From Mycobacterium conspicuum (GTDB lineage Bacteria; Actinomycetota; Actinomycetes; Mycobacteriales; Mycobacteriaceae): a DNA stretch of 64,000 nucleotides. Below the pieces are notes generated by a model, which saw nothing but the letters and a program-made list of their open reading frames with translations, was not told the DNA's origin and made no database searches. Both the position numbers and the translations under genes were made by a program. Shown in pieces: positions 50,986 to 59,734 of this stretch. The stretch covers positions 5,456,001-5,520,000 of the forward strand of contig NZ_AP022613.1 of NCBI RefSeq assembly GCF_010730195.1. Direction: 5' to 3'. Every line of letters starts with the position of its first letter. Within the stretch, counting starts at the first letter, position 1.

Positions 50986-51759
50986 ATGGGGCGCAAGATC
51001 GCCGTGCCGTGGCACCTGCTGTTCTCCCTCGTCGCCGGCGCCCTGTACTTCTATTTCGTGTTGCCCCGTTGGCATGAGCTACTGGGCGACACCTCGCACG
51101 CGCTGGGTACGGCGATGCGGATCGTGGCGGGTGCCCTGATCGGGCTGGCCGCGCTGCCGGTGGTGTTCACGCTGTTGCGTACCCGCAAGCCCGAGCTGGG
51201 CACCCCGCAGCTGGCGCTGTCGCTGCGGACCTGGTCGATCGTGGCCCACGTGCTGGCCGGTGTGCTGATCGTCGGCACCGCGATCAGCGAGATCTGGGTC
51301 AGCCTGGATGCCGCCGGACAGTATCTGTTTGCCATTTACGGCGGCGCCGCCGCGATCGCGGTCCTCGGGATTTTCGCCTTCTACCTGTCGTTTGTCGCCG
51401 AACTTCCGCCGCCACCGCCGAAACCGATCAAGGCGAAGAAACCCAAACAGCGTCGCGTCGGCCGCCGCAAGAAGCGCGACGAGACCGAAGAGGCCGATGC
51501 GGCCGCCGGCGAGTCCGACGAGTCCGAAGAGACCGAAGAGGCCTACGCGGCGGAAGCTGAGACCGTCGAGGCCGAGGTCGGCGAGCCCGACGAAACGTCG
51601 GAGCCGGCAGAGGAGACGGCCGAAGCCGCCACGGAGCCCGAGGCCGAGGAGGCCCAGGGCGGATTGCGGAACCGCCGCCCAGCGGGGAAGGCATCGCATC
51701 GGATGCGTCGCAGGACCACCCGGGGCACGGTCACCTTGGACGAACCGCGACCGGAGTGA
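50986..51759 (+). CDS. lucA: Lipid-uptake coordinator LucA, Rv3723 ortholog
   Basis: A 257-residue membrane protein with four hydrophobic segments in the first ~150 residues, then a Lys/Arg patch (AKKPKQRRVGRRKKRD) and a long acidic tail (EETEEADAAAGESDESEE). In M. tuberculosis LucA stabilises Mce1 and Mce4 importers for fatty acid and cholesterol uptake. GAGGAGGGGT lies directly before the ATG at 50986, which decides it over the GTG at 50959. A TAGGCT box at 50950-50955 could be its -10. Confidence 0.9.
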   Translation: MGRKIAVPWHLLFSLVAGALYFYFVLPRWHELLGDTSHALGTAMRIVAGALIGLAALPVVFTLLRTRKPELGTPQLALSLRTWSIVAHVLAGVLIVGTAISEIWVSLDAAGQYLFAIYGGAAAIAVLGIFAFYLSFVAELPPPPPKPIKAKKPKQRRVGRRKKRDETEEADAAAGESDESEETEEAYAAEAETVEAEVGEPDETSEPAEETAEAATEPEAEEAQGGLRNRRPAGKASHRMRRRTTRGTVTLDEPRPE

Positions 51760-51776
51760 GCCAGCTATGAGCGGGG

Positions 51777-52529
51777 TCAGCGGCGCCGCAGGTTTTCCAT
51801 CGAGTCGGCGATGCGCCGTCGGGTGTCCTCGGAACCCCACGATCGGCTGACTTCGCGGTCGATCTCGCCGCCCGCGTGCATCCGCGCCACGGTGGGTGCG
51901 CGCAGCTGAGCTTTCGTGTGGGCGTAGGCCTCGGCCGAGATGCCGCCCAAATCCGACGCCTCCGCCAGGGCCGCCTGGAGAAGATCGTCGGCGACGACGC
52001 GGTGCGCAAGCCCGCTGGAGACGGCGTCGTCGCCCCGATAGAGGCCGCCGCCAAGCAGCACCTCCTCGGCATGGCGTCCGCACGCGTACCGCATCACCTC
52101 CAGCGCGGCCGCCGGGAACGGCACGCCGACGCGAACCTCGGATGCCCCGATCTTGGCGTCGGGGGTGATGAGGCGGCGGTCGCACGCGCACGCGAGCACG
52201 CACCCACCCGCGATGGCGGCACCGTTGATCGCAGCCACCGTCGGTCCGGGATAACAGAACAACGCCTCGAACGCGTCGGACAGCGCCGGGATCAGCCGAT
52301 CGGTGTAATCAGCCCCGCCCTGCAGCACCCGGTCGAGCTCCACGCCGGCGGAGAACACCTTGCCGGCGCCGGTGACAACCAGCGCCCCGGCGCCGGAGCC
52401 CCGCAGCTCGCGAACCGCATCGGTGAACTCTTGCAGTGCCTCGACATCGAGGGCGTTGACGCGCCCCGATGACACGGTCAATAGCTGCACCGTCACTGCC
52501 TCGGCCGTCACAGCCTCGATCTCAATCAC
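51777..52529 (-). CDS. Enoyl-CoA hydratase/isomerase (crotonase) family protein
   Basis: A ~250-residue crotonase. Oxyanion-hole loops are GAGKVFSAGVELDRV and INGAAIAGGCVLACACD; IGASEVRVGVPFP keeps the Glu usually at position 144 of rat crotonase, while the second catalytic Glu position falls in AALEVMRY and is unclear. GTG at 52529 is a tentative start; TTG at 52541 is equally possible as neither has a ribosome site. Substrate unknown. Convergent with lucA. Confidence 0.85.
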   Translation of the reverse strand: MIEIEAVTAEAVTVQLLTVSSGRVNALDVEALQEFTDAVRELRGSGAGALVVTGAGKVFSAGVELDRVLQGGADYTDRLIPALSDAFEALFCYPGPTVAAINGAAIAGGCVLACACDRRLITPDAKIGASEVRVGVPFPAAALEVMRYACGRHAEEVLLGGGLYRGDDAVSSGLAHRVVADDLLQAALAEASDLGGISAEAYAHTKAQLRAPTVARMHAGGEIDREVSRSWGSEDTRRRIADSMENLRRR

Positions 52530-52578
52530 AGAGACACTCAAGCATTGAGCGCACTGGGCCCTGCGCCAGGGGCTCCCA

Positions 52579-52959
52579 TTACCGGGCCGACGACACGAGC
52601 ACGACGGGGATGTCGGTGTTTTCGTCGGTGTAGTAGCTGGCGCACACGCGGTGATAACCGTCGGCGATCTGCAGCGGCACGCCGGTCGCATAGTCACCGC
52701 GGATCAACAGGATCGGCGATAGCGCCTGCCCCTTTTTGATCTTCGCGAGATCGGCGACGACATGGGGATTCTCATTGGGCAGCAGGGTCAGCTGCGCTGC
52801 CCGGAGAATGTCCTTGGCCTTCTTGTGCACGATGGTCCCGGCCTGCAACTTCTCGGTCAACTGCTTGACGATGTGCGGCTCCGCGAGCATGTCCAGGTAA
52901 TCGGACGCGGCCGGAAAGTCATGGGGCTCAGGCTCTTCCAGCCATTTCACCTTGGCCAT
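52579..52959 (-). CDS. Conserved hypothetical protein, possible ParB/sulfiredoxin-like fold
   Basis: A 126-residue cytoplasmic protein. The helical half VKQLTEKLQAGTIVHKKAKD is followed by a region (LSPILLIRGDYATGVPLQIA, then DGYHRVCASYY and DIPVVLV) that resembles the strand-helix-strand of ParB/Srx nucleotide-binding domains, where a GxHR/DGxHR motif contacts phosphate. GAAGGGAGAT precedes the ATG at 52959. The assignment is by motif appearance only. Confidence 0.7.
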   Translation of the reverse strand: MAKVKWLEEPEPHDFPAASDYLDMLAEPHIVKQLTEKLQAGTIVHKKAKDILRAAQLTLLPNENPHVVADLAKIKKGQALSPILLIRGDYATGVPLQIADGYHRVCASYYTDENTDIPVVLVSSAR

Positions 52960-53111
52960 CGGCGATCTCCCTTCGTGGCCCTGCCCAGGCGTCACGTCGA
53001 TCGCAGCCTACCGGGTGGACCAGAAAATTGGGATCGGTAGCGGGCCGGCCGGTCTCTACTGACTCTCATTACGCCGCCAACCGGGCGGTGACATGAATGG
53101 AAGGAAGTCCA

Positions 53112-53579
53112 GTGAAACGTCTTCTCGCGACTGCGATTGGAGCCATTGGCTGTGCGTCGACACTGATGGCATGCTCGAGCGGCGGCCACGCGGCCGGTCC
53201 GGCGTCCAGTGTTTCCACCGGCGGCGGGGGCGCGCAGGTTCTGGTGGGCGGCAGCGCCCTGGCGGGCCTGGACCCGGCCACGGTGACCTGCGTCAAGCAG
53301 GGCGGCAAGATCAACATCGGTAGCGGATCCACGGCCGGCCAGCAGGCATTGGCGGTCGTGATGACCGACGAGGCCACCCCGCAGGTGCAGTCGCTGGCGA
53401 TGGTGGTCGACGGCAACGCGCTGTCGGTCAGCAACATGGGCGCAAAGGTCGGTTCGGCCAAAGTCTCCGTCGATGGCAAGACCTACACCATCACCGGTCA
53501 GGCGCAGGGCGCTGACATGAAGAACCCGATGGCCGGGATGATCACCAAGGACTTCAACATCAAGGTGACGTGCGGCTGA
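53112..53579 (+). CDS. LpqH (19-kDa antigen) family lipoprotein
   Basis: A 155-residue lipoprotein: signal peptide KRLLATAIGAIGCASTLMA, lipobox LMAC with acylated Cys in MACSSGGHAAG, then the LpqH-like beta domain (DPATVTCVKQGGKINIGSG to FNIKVTCG, with a probable disulfide between the two Cys). GTG at 53112 follows AAGGAAG. LpqH relatives are TLR2 ligands on the cell surface. It is 83 bases before the TPR gene. Confidence 0.9.
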   Translation: MKRLLATAIGAIGCASTLMACSSGGHAAGPASSVSTGGGGAQVLVGGSALAGLDPATVTCVKQGGKINIGSGSTAGQQALAVVMTDEATPQVQSLAMVVDGNALSVSNMGAKVGSAKVSVDGKTYTITGQAQGADMKNPMAGMITKDFNIKVTCG

Positions 53580-53650
53580 TCGGTTCGACGCCGGGCGGCG
53601 GACGTGACTCACTCACGCGTCCGCCGCTCCGGTTTGCCCCGCAGCGGACT

Positions 53651-53656
53651 TATGAT
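53651..53656 (+). promoter_or_regulatory. Candidate -10 box (TATGAT) of the TPR-CHAT operon
   Basis: TATGAT, near consensus, is followed by 6 bases and the GTG at 53663, the leaderless spacing. Confidence 0.5.
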
Positions 53657-53662
53657 GCAGCC

Positions 53663-55393
53663 GTGTCGATCTCTGGCGAGTTGGAGCGCGCTCGTCGCCT
53701 GATTTTCGCCGCCGACGAGGTCGCGGCCCGGGACCTGTTGATGTCGCTGGTACCGCAGATCGTCGACGCCGACCGAGACGATCTCATGCTGGAAGTCTTT
53801 GCGCAGCTTGGTGAGATCTATCTGGTTCGGGGCGCGAGTGACGCCGCGCGAGAGTTCGTCGGGCGCATCCGCGACTGCCTGGCCATCTATTTGGAGATGG
53901 CCGCCGGCGCGATGCCGAACGCCGCCGCGCAAGTACGGATGTCGGGCGCCGAAGTGGCGCAGATGGTCTGCCGATACTCACGGCGGGCCCAATTCCTGGA
54001 AATCGGTCTGTCCGCGGCACAGGGCGACCACGAAGGAGCCGAGGCGGCGCTGACGGCCCTGGGCGATGTCGACACGGGGGCGGAGTTTCCTGCCCTCGCC
54101 GACGAGCACGCGTTCCTGCTCACCTATGCGCGGGTTCTCTGCGCGACTGCGCTCTGCGACGACGACCTGCATCTGCGGTCGGTGCCGTTGTGGACACAGG
54201 TGCTCGCCGCCGTCGACCGCGCTCAGCAGGGCGACGAGGCGGCCGACTTTCTTCGGGTGCTCGCGGCCACCGGGTACGGCAGATTCTGCGTCGAGACCGG
54301 CAGGTTGACGGAGGCCGAGCCGTGGCTACGCCGCGCTCAGGCCCGCGCGTCGGCGAACGGATGGGAACTAGCCTCTGCCAGAGCACAATTGGAACGGGCC
54401 GCGATGAACTGGTCGGCGCGCGACCGCGCGGCAACCGAACGCCTGGTCTCCGAGGCCCATCCCGTCATCTCGCGATACGACCGCGGCCACGACATGGCAC
54501 GCTGCTGGCTTTATCTCGGCCTGACCCGATTGGCGGTGGGTGGTCTCGAGGCCGCCGACCAATGCTGGAGGCACGCCGAGCGATGCTGGCGAAAGCTCGG
54601 TAGGCCGCTGCCCATGCATCGCATTCTGTTGCAGCGCAGCTGGATTGCAATATTTCGAGGGCGCTTCGACGAAGCGGTCGAGCTGATCGCCCAGGCCCGG
54701 GAGTGGCTCGACTCGTCACCCCGCAGCAGTTGGCTGCAGTACGCGCAACTCGACAATCACCTGGGAACCGTCTGGCGGGCCGATGCATTGACCGACCTTG
54801 GTTTCGACGCGGCCGGTGACCCCTCCGATACGTTGGAGGAAGTCGAAGCCAGACAGGCCACCTCACTCGGCATCATCCGGGCCGAGGTCGACAGCCCGGA
54901 GTTCCGGCGTGCGGCAGCCAAACTCGAGCAGGCCGCCGAGCTCAAGGTGCCGGCAGCGCTGGCCGTCGACTCGGTCCGGTATTCGATCGCCGACGCCGAC
55001 GCCAGATCGCGTTGGGCCACTTACATTTCGGCGCCCATTCTGGCCGGAGCCTTCGCCGTCGCCCAGGAGTGGGAAAACACCGAGTTGATCAGCGAGCTGG
55101 TGGAATATCACAGTGCGCGCGGCACTTTCAGCAATGAGCCGCAACACCAAGAGGCTAGCGACTGGGCATCAACCGCGACTGCGCCCGTTCTCGTCGACGC
55201 TGAAGACCCTGCGCTGTCCGCCGCCGGGCCGGCACCAGGCGGCCAAGCGACGCTGACTCGGCTCGGCCCGTTGCCGCCGTTGCGGATGCAGCCGGATGCG
55301 CCGCCGATCCTGAGTCACTACCGAGCGCTGGCGTTGCAGCGCTATGGCCGCGACGTCACGGCCGCCGAACCCGTCTGGTCGACTTGGCCGTGA
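53663..55393 (+). CDS. TPR-repeat protein coupled to a CHAT protease
   Basis: A 576-residue all-helical protein with repeated ~34-residue helix pairs having the W-LG-Y-F-A-type TPR residues (for example EVFAQLGEIYLVRGASDAAR, MARCWLYLGLTRLAVGG and SWIAIFRGRFDEAVELIAQ). No enzymatic or membrane segment is seen. The last ~60 residues are Pro/Ala-rich. GTG at 53663 is chosen from the TATGAT box; the open frame begins earlier but would overlap the lipoprotein gene. Its stop overlaps the CHAT gene start by GTGA, so the two products are likely made together and may form a sensor-protease pair. Partners beyond that are inferred. Confidence 0.8.
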   Translation: MSISGELERARRLIFAADEVAARDLLMSLVPQIVDADRDDLMLEVFAQLGEIYLVRGASDAAREFVGRIRDCLAIYLEMAAGAMPNAAAQVRMSGAEVAQMVCRYSRRAQFLEIGLSAAQGDHEGAEAALTALGDVDTGAEFPALADEHAFLLTYARVLCATALCDDDLHLRSVPLWTQVLAAVDRAQQGDEAADFLRVLAATGYGRFCVETGRLTEAEPWLRRAQARASANGWELASARAQLERAAMNWSARDRAATERLVSEAHPVISRYDRGHDMARCWLYLGLTRLAVGGLEAADQCWRHAERCWRKLGRPLPMHRILLQRSWIAIFRGRFDEAVELIAQAREWLDSSPRSSWLQYAQLDNHLGTVWRADALTDLGFDAAGDPSDTLEEVEARQATSLGIIRAEVDSPEFRRAAAKLEQAAELKVPAALAVDSVRYSIADADARSRWATYISAPILAGAFAVAQEWENTELISELVEYHSARGTFSNEPQHQEASDWASTATAPVLVDAEDPALSAAGPAPGGQATLTRLGPLPPLRMQPDAPPILSHYRALALQRYGRDVTAAEPVWSTWP

Positions 55394-56748
55394 ACAACGC
55401 GGACCGGCTGACCCTGGTCCTGCGATTCGCCGACGTCGGGATCGCCACCTACGCCAGTTTGCGGGTGGTCGGCCAACCGTCGCGCACCGTGACCTGGGTC
55501 GTCGAAGAACCACTTTTGCTCGCCGCCCTGCAAGAGTTGGATGATGCGTTGCCGGAGCCTCGCGAATCCGAGAGCCGCCGCGACGCGATCGAACGGGCCT
55601 TGACCAGAGGGCCTTTCGCCACGCCACCCACCGAACTGACGGTCGCATACATCCTGGGTGTGCTGCTCATCGCGTCGCCCGCGTGGCAGCTGTTGACCGA
55701 GTGCACGGCTTCGCCGCGCGCGCTGCTGTTCGTCTCCCCCAGCGCCCGGCTGGCCCGGGTGCCGTGGGGACTGTTGGCGCTGCCGAAGTCGGGTCCGACC
55801 ACAGAAGAATTGGTGCGCGCCCGCGCGGAGTCCATCACCCTGTCAGGCGTATCACCCGCCCGAATCCCCTGGCAGCTAGCCGATATCAACGACCACACCG
55901 ACGGCTATCGGCTCATGGAGATGGTCGACGTGTTGATGGCGGTGCCGCAGAACATCGTGCACTCGCCGCGAAGACCGGCCAGCTGGGGCGCCAGACAAGA
56001 CGGTCCTGTTCTGCTGATCCTCGACCCCCGGGTGCCGGGGCAGCTCCCGGACTCCGCGCTCGGCTCGGTGCTTGGCAGGCCCACTGCGCACTCCCGGTTG
56101 GCGCAGCACTTCGCCGAATTGATGCAACGCCACCCGGTGCTACCGAGTGTCCAGGCGGCTGTCGAGCTCTTCCGGCGCCAAGACGCTGACCGAAACTGGT
56201 TGGCCCAGTTGCTCACCCAGCAGCCAAGCCGGCTGATGTATGTCGGACACGCCAGCTCCGCCGACGGCTCCGCCGATCGGGCGGCACTGCACCTCGCCTG
56301 CACCGCGGGAATTCCCGGAGATGCCAATCCCATTGGGGACCATCGCCCGCTGACGGCGGCGGACCTGATGACGATGCGGTTGCCGATGCCGCCCCGGGTG
56401 GCCCTGCTGGCCTGCGCGTCGGGCGGGGACTACCGGTTCGACGAGGCGACCGGCCTGGTGGCGGCGATGATCCTGGGCGGCGCGCAGCTGGTGACCGCCA
56501 CGTTGTGGTCGCTGCCCACCACGGCGGCCTATCGGCGATTTGCCGCGCCCGACGGTCCCGCCGGCGAGGCCGATCCGATGGCCGAGGTCGTCGTCGCGGT
56601 CGATCGCGCCCACGACGACCACGATGGGGGGTGCGCGGTCAATCGCTGGCAGCGCGAACAGATGCGGCGGTGGCGCGATGGTGACGTCACCGCCAGCCCG
56701 CTGTATTGGGGTGCGTTGGTCACGTTTGCCGTCGACGGTTCACGTTGA
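55390..56748 (+). CDS. CHAT-domain (caspase/separase-like) protease
   Basis: A 452-residue protein with a C-terminal CHAT domain. The His-Cys dyad is intact: H287 in RLMYVGHASSADGS and C342 in VALLACASGGDYRFDEATG, followed by the family strand GGAQLVTATLWSLPTT. The N-terminal ~180 residues have no clear domain. CHAT proteases act in bacterial conflict systems, cutting effectors or host proteins when activated by a partner. Start GTG 55390 overlaps the TPR gene stop. Its 3' end overlaps the convergent membrane-protein gene by 9 bases. Confidence 0.85.
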   Translation: MNNADRLTLVLRFADVGIATYASLRVVGQPSRTVTWVVEEPLLLAALQELDDALPEPRESESRRDAIERALTRGPFATPPTELTVAYILGVLLIASPAWQLLTECTASPRALLFVSPSARLARVPWGLLALPKSGPTTEELVRARAESITLSGVSPARIPWQLADINDHTDGYRLMEMVDVLMAVPQNIVHSPRRPASWGARQDGPVLLILDPRVPGQLPDSALGSVLGRPTAHSRLAQHFAELMQRHPVLPSVQAAVELFRRQDADRNWLAQLLTQQPSRLMYVGHASSADGSADRAALHLACTAGIPGDANPIGDHRPLTAADLMTMRLPMPPRVALLACASGGDYRFDEATGLVAAMILGGAQLVTATLWSLPTTAAYRRFAAPDGPAGEADPMAEVVVAVDRAHDDHDGGCAVNRWQREQMRRWRDGDVTASPLYWGALVTFAVDGSR

Positions 56749-57156
56749 GCACACATCCGCGGCCCGAACGGCCAATATGTCGTCGGGCAATGAAAGCTGT
56801 TCGGGGGCATCAGGATCGAACGCGACCAAGAGGATGGCGCCGGGACGCAACCATGACGCGACCGGATCGCTGCCACCATGAACCAGCCGGCCGATGAACC
56901 TCTCGCCGTGCACGCTGGTCACCTCAACGGTGATCTGGCGGTCACCGGCGGCGCACACCGTGCCCACGCCGACCGTCCGGCCTTCGGCTGGCCTTTCGGC
57001 GGGCCCGAACACCAGCCAGCCGACCACGACCAATGCCACCCCCACACAGGAAACGCCGATCAACGTGTTCCACAAATCTTGAAAAGCGAGGAACAGCACG
57101 GCGGTTGCCAATAGGACGATCTCCGCACCGCCCAGCAGCAGCGTGGGCTTCTTCAT
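56740..57156 (-). CDS. Two-helix membrane protein with small soluble domain, unknown function
   Basis: A 138-residue protein: two hydrophobic helices close to the N-terminus (LLLGGAEIVLLATAVLFLAF and LIGVSCVGVALVVVGWLVFG) and a C-terminal beta-rich domain of ~80 residues (TVEVTSVHGERFIGRLVHGG, LRPGAILLVAFDP) resembling an OB/SH3-like barrel. ATG at 57156. It is antisense to and between the CHAT operon and the next gene pair, so it may be part of the same accessory block. Not recognised. Confidence 0.65.
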   Translation of the reverse strand: MKKPTLLLGGAEIVLLATAVLFLAFQDLWNTLIGVSCVGVALVVVGWLVFGPAERPAEGRTVGVGTVCAAGDRQITVEVTSVHGERFIGRLVHGGSDPVASWLRPGAILLVAFDPDAPEQLSLPDDILAVRAADVCST

Positions 57157-57227
57157 GCGACCAGACTCGCTGCGCCGGTCGGCTACCGAACCCAACTTTT
57201 TCGATGTCTAATTTTTGGCCATGCCCC

Positions 57228-57233
57228 TATCCT
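57228..57233 (+). promoter_or_regulatory. Candidate -10 box (TATCCT) of the 57241 gene pair
   Basis: TATCCT is followed by 7 bases and the ATG at 57241, the leaderless spacing, in an AT-rich patch. Confidence 0.45.
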
Positions 57234-57240
57234 TTTGACC

Positions 57241-58575
57241 ATGAACGCGGGATCGCCGGCGACGGCGTACATGGCTGGGGCCGTCGCCGGCCACCCGCGC
57301 CGGGCGGTGATCGAGCAGGCATGGCGGGCAATCGGTCCCGGCGTCGACGTGCTCAGTAGCGACGATGGCGGCCCACTCAGCCGCACGGTCAAGCGGATCA
57401 TCGATCCGTTGGTGCTGCGCCTGCGCACAAATCCGCAGTATTCGCTTCCCGTCGTCACACCCGAAGCGGCCGCGGCGATGCACGACCTGATCGTGCGCAG
57501 CGGCCCCGAATTGTGCGCCGCCGCAGCATGGTTCGAGACGCTCAAACTCGAGCGCCGCCGGCTGCGAATTCGCACCGGAAACGCGCAGGAATTGTATTTC
57601 CCGGTTTGCTTCGAGCTCGCGGTGACCAAGGGCGCGCCGACGCCCGACGATCACCAAACTGCGGTCGACGTGCTGCAGGATATCCACCAGGGTCGGGATC
57701 GCACCGCGATCGAGGTGCTCCAGCAGTACATCGCCAGCCCGGATGTCGTCGCGATGCTGGCCGATCAGCTCGACCGCAGTTGGCGCGACGTGCGGGCCGG
57801 CGACACCGCCACCGGTCCGTTCCTGGCCGGGCTCGGCACGGTGCTCGGACCCGCGACCGGCAACCGGCACAACGCCGCCACAGCGCGCCAGCAAGTCTGG
57901 TCCGCCATGATCGCCGACGCCACGCCGTACAACCTGGGCGCGCTGGCCCGCGTAGACGGCGCGGAGCTACCCTGGTCGATCGTCGAGCTTGGGCTCAGTT
58001 CGGTTGCGCCGCAACAACAGCCGAAGGTGCACGGGGATTCCGACAGCGACCGCCCACTGGACCGCAGCGTGGTGGATCGGGTGCGTTCGACATTGCGCCG
58101 TGCCCTGGACCGCGACGCGCTGCCCGACATGCCGCTGCTCTGCGAGGAAGAGGTCGATCGGGCTGCCGCCCCCTGGGGCCTGCTGAGCGAGGACAAGCAG
58201 GCCACGCTGGTGGCCGGCATCGAGGTCGCGGTCGAGCTGGCACCGCTGGACCGCTCCATCGCCAGCCGCTACGCATTGGCGGCGCAGATCCAGGCCCGGC
58301 TGCGCAAGGAGGCCTACGTCCTGCACGCGCGGCGGTACCTGGCCGAGGATGGCCCCATCCATCCGCGCCAACAACAGGTGATCGACGACCTCGTCGCGTA
58401 CCCGCAGCCGTACCTGAGTCGGCTGTGGGCGCGCCTGCACGGACGCGACGTTCGGCAGGAACCCTGCGACGACATCGACGACGTGCGCTCCCTACTTGAG
58501 GGCGTGGCCAGGTCGGTGAGCCTCGATCACCGCCAACGCATCAAGGCGATGCTGGAATTGCAGGCAGCCGGATGA
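57241..58575 (+). CDS. Unrecognised 444-aa protein beside the TPR-CHAT operon
   Basis: A soluble, mostly helical 444-residue protein. Visible pieces are RRAVIEQAWRAIGPGVDVLS near the start, a basic stretch LKLERRRLRIRTG, and a helical C-terminal half (ELAPLDRSIASRYALAAQIQ). No signal peptide, membrane helix or known motif is found. ATG at 57241 is favoured by the TATCCT box. Coupled by ATGA to the 377-residue gene. Position after the CHAT gene suggests but does not prove that it belongs to the same system. Confidence 0.7.
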   Translation: MNAGSPATAYMAGAVAGHPRRAVIEQAWRAIGPGVDVLSSDDGGPLSRTVKRIIDPLVLRLRTNPQYSLPVVTPEAAAAMHDLIVRSGPELCAAAAWFETLKLERRRLRIRTGNAQELYFPVCFELAVTKGAPTPDDHQTAVDVLQDIHQGRDRTAIEVLQQYIASPDVVAMLADQLDRSWRDVRAGDTATGPFLAGLGTVLGPATGNRHNAATARQQVWSAMIADATPYNLGALARVDGAELPWSIVELGLSSVAPQQQPKVHGDSDSDRPLDRSVVDRVRSTLRRALDRDALPDMPLLCEEEVDRAAAPWGLLSEDKQATLVAGIEVAVELAPLDRSIASRYALAAQIQARLRKEAYVLHARRYLAEDGPIHPRQQQVIDDLVAYPQPYLSRLWARLHGRDVRQEPCDDIDDVRSLLEGVARSVSLDHRQRIKAMLELQAAG

Positions 58576-59705
58576 GATTGATCACCGATTCGGGGCTTTG
58601 GGTCGCGGGCGAAGAAACCGAGGCGCCCCCGCTGGCCGCGGTGGTGGAAGTCAGCGGTGCGGTGCTGTCCTGGACCATCGACGGCCCGCCGGATGCCACC
58701 CGCATCACGCTGACCGATCCTTCCCGCGCCGACTGGATGTGGCGGGTTCTCGGCGCCGACGGGCACGTCGCATTGGCATCTGCCGTCGATTCGGCGGCGC
58801 GCAGCATCGAGCTCACCGGGGTCGACATCGCTCCCGGGTCGGTGGCCCCGCTGCGCAGGCTTGCCCTGGGCCATTGGCTGCAGCGCTGGTGGCCGGCCAG
58901 TCGACGTGACGGCGTCCCCGCGCTTGACCGCGCTCTGCTCGACGTCGAGGTCGCGCTGCTGACCGTCGGGGCGCAGGGCTTCTTCACCGACGACACCCTG
59001 GATTCGGACGTGGCCGAACTACTGCGGCCGCACGCGACGGCGCTGATCGTGCACGTACGCGACGACGATGCGCGCATCAGGGACTTGGTGCGCGCGGGCG
59101 TCGAGCTCGGCGACGAGCTGGGCATCGACGGTAGCGGTTGGGCCGAACTTGCAGCGGCCGTTGATGATTCGGGTGTCGTTGTGGACCTTCCGACCGGACG
59201 CCGCGACGACTACGCGCTGGCGGCCGGTGCCGATGACGGAGCCGACCGGGGTGCGCAGGGCGCTGCCCCGATAGCGCGCGGCGTGGCGTCCATCAAATGG
59301 AGCGGGGTCCCGGCGCGGATATTCGACGCCGCCGAGGACACCGTCGACTGGTATGTCGAGGCGACCGGCACCGCGGTGGTGGCCGCCGTCCGCGCCGCCG
59401 TCATCGGGCCCGACCCCGCGACCGGTGTCACGGTGCTGGTGCGATCCGGCGCCCTCAGCGCAACCGGGGCCCTGGACGCCGACGGCCATGCCACCCTGCC
59501 CTTGTTCGATGCCCAGCAGCGGCCGCTCACGGAATCGGCGGCCTGGGACCACGATTGGGCGGGCACGTCGGTGATCGTCGGCGCCGAGGCGTCCGAGTCG
59601 CGCGAGGCGCGGGAGCGGGTCCGGCGCTGGGCGCGCGCACGCCTGAATCAACCGTCAGACGACACCTACCTGGCCGAGATCCTGGCCGGCGAATCCAGCT
59701 ACTGA
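58572..59705 (+). CDS. Unrecognised 377-aa protein coupled to the 57241 gene
   Basis: A soluble acidic 377-residue protein with beta-rich ends (AVVEVSGAVLSWTIDGPPD; VTVLVRSGALSATGALDADG) and a helical centre (LRRLALGHWLQRWWP). No signal peptide or membrane helix. The ATG overlaps the upstream stop by ATGA, so both are made together. I do not recognise a family; the pair is a candidate partner or regulator of the neighbouring CHAT protease. Confidence 0.7.
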   Translation: MRLITDSGLWVAGEETEAPPLAAVVEVSGAVLSWTIDGPPDATRITLTDPSRADWMWRVLGADGHVALASAVDSAARSIELTGVDIAPGSVAPLRRLALGHWLQRWWPASRRDGVPALDRALLDVEVALLTVGAQGFFTDDTLDSDVAELLRPHATALIVHVRDDDARIRDLVRAGVELGDELGIDGSGWAELAAAVDDSGVVVDLPTGRRDDYALAAGADDGADRGAQGAAPIARGVASIKWSGVPARIFDAAEDTVDWYVEATGTAVVAAVRAAVIGPDPATGVTVLVRSGALSATGALDADGHATLPLFDAQQRPLTESAAWDHDWAGTSVIVGAEASESREARERVRRWARARLNQPSDDTYLAEILAGESSY

Positions 59706-59722
59706 GCCCGGACCCCTTCCCC

Positions 59723-59728
59723 TATGCT
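59723..59728 (+). promoter_or_regulatory. Candidate -10 box (TATGCT) of the oxidoreductase gene
   Basis: TATGCT is followed by 6 bases and the GTG at 59735, the leaderless spacing. Confidence 0.45.
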
Positions 59729-59734
59729 GAGCGA

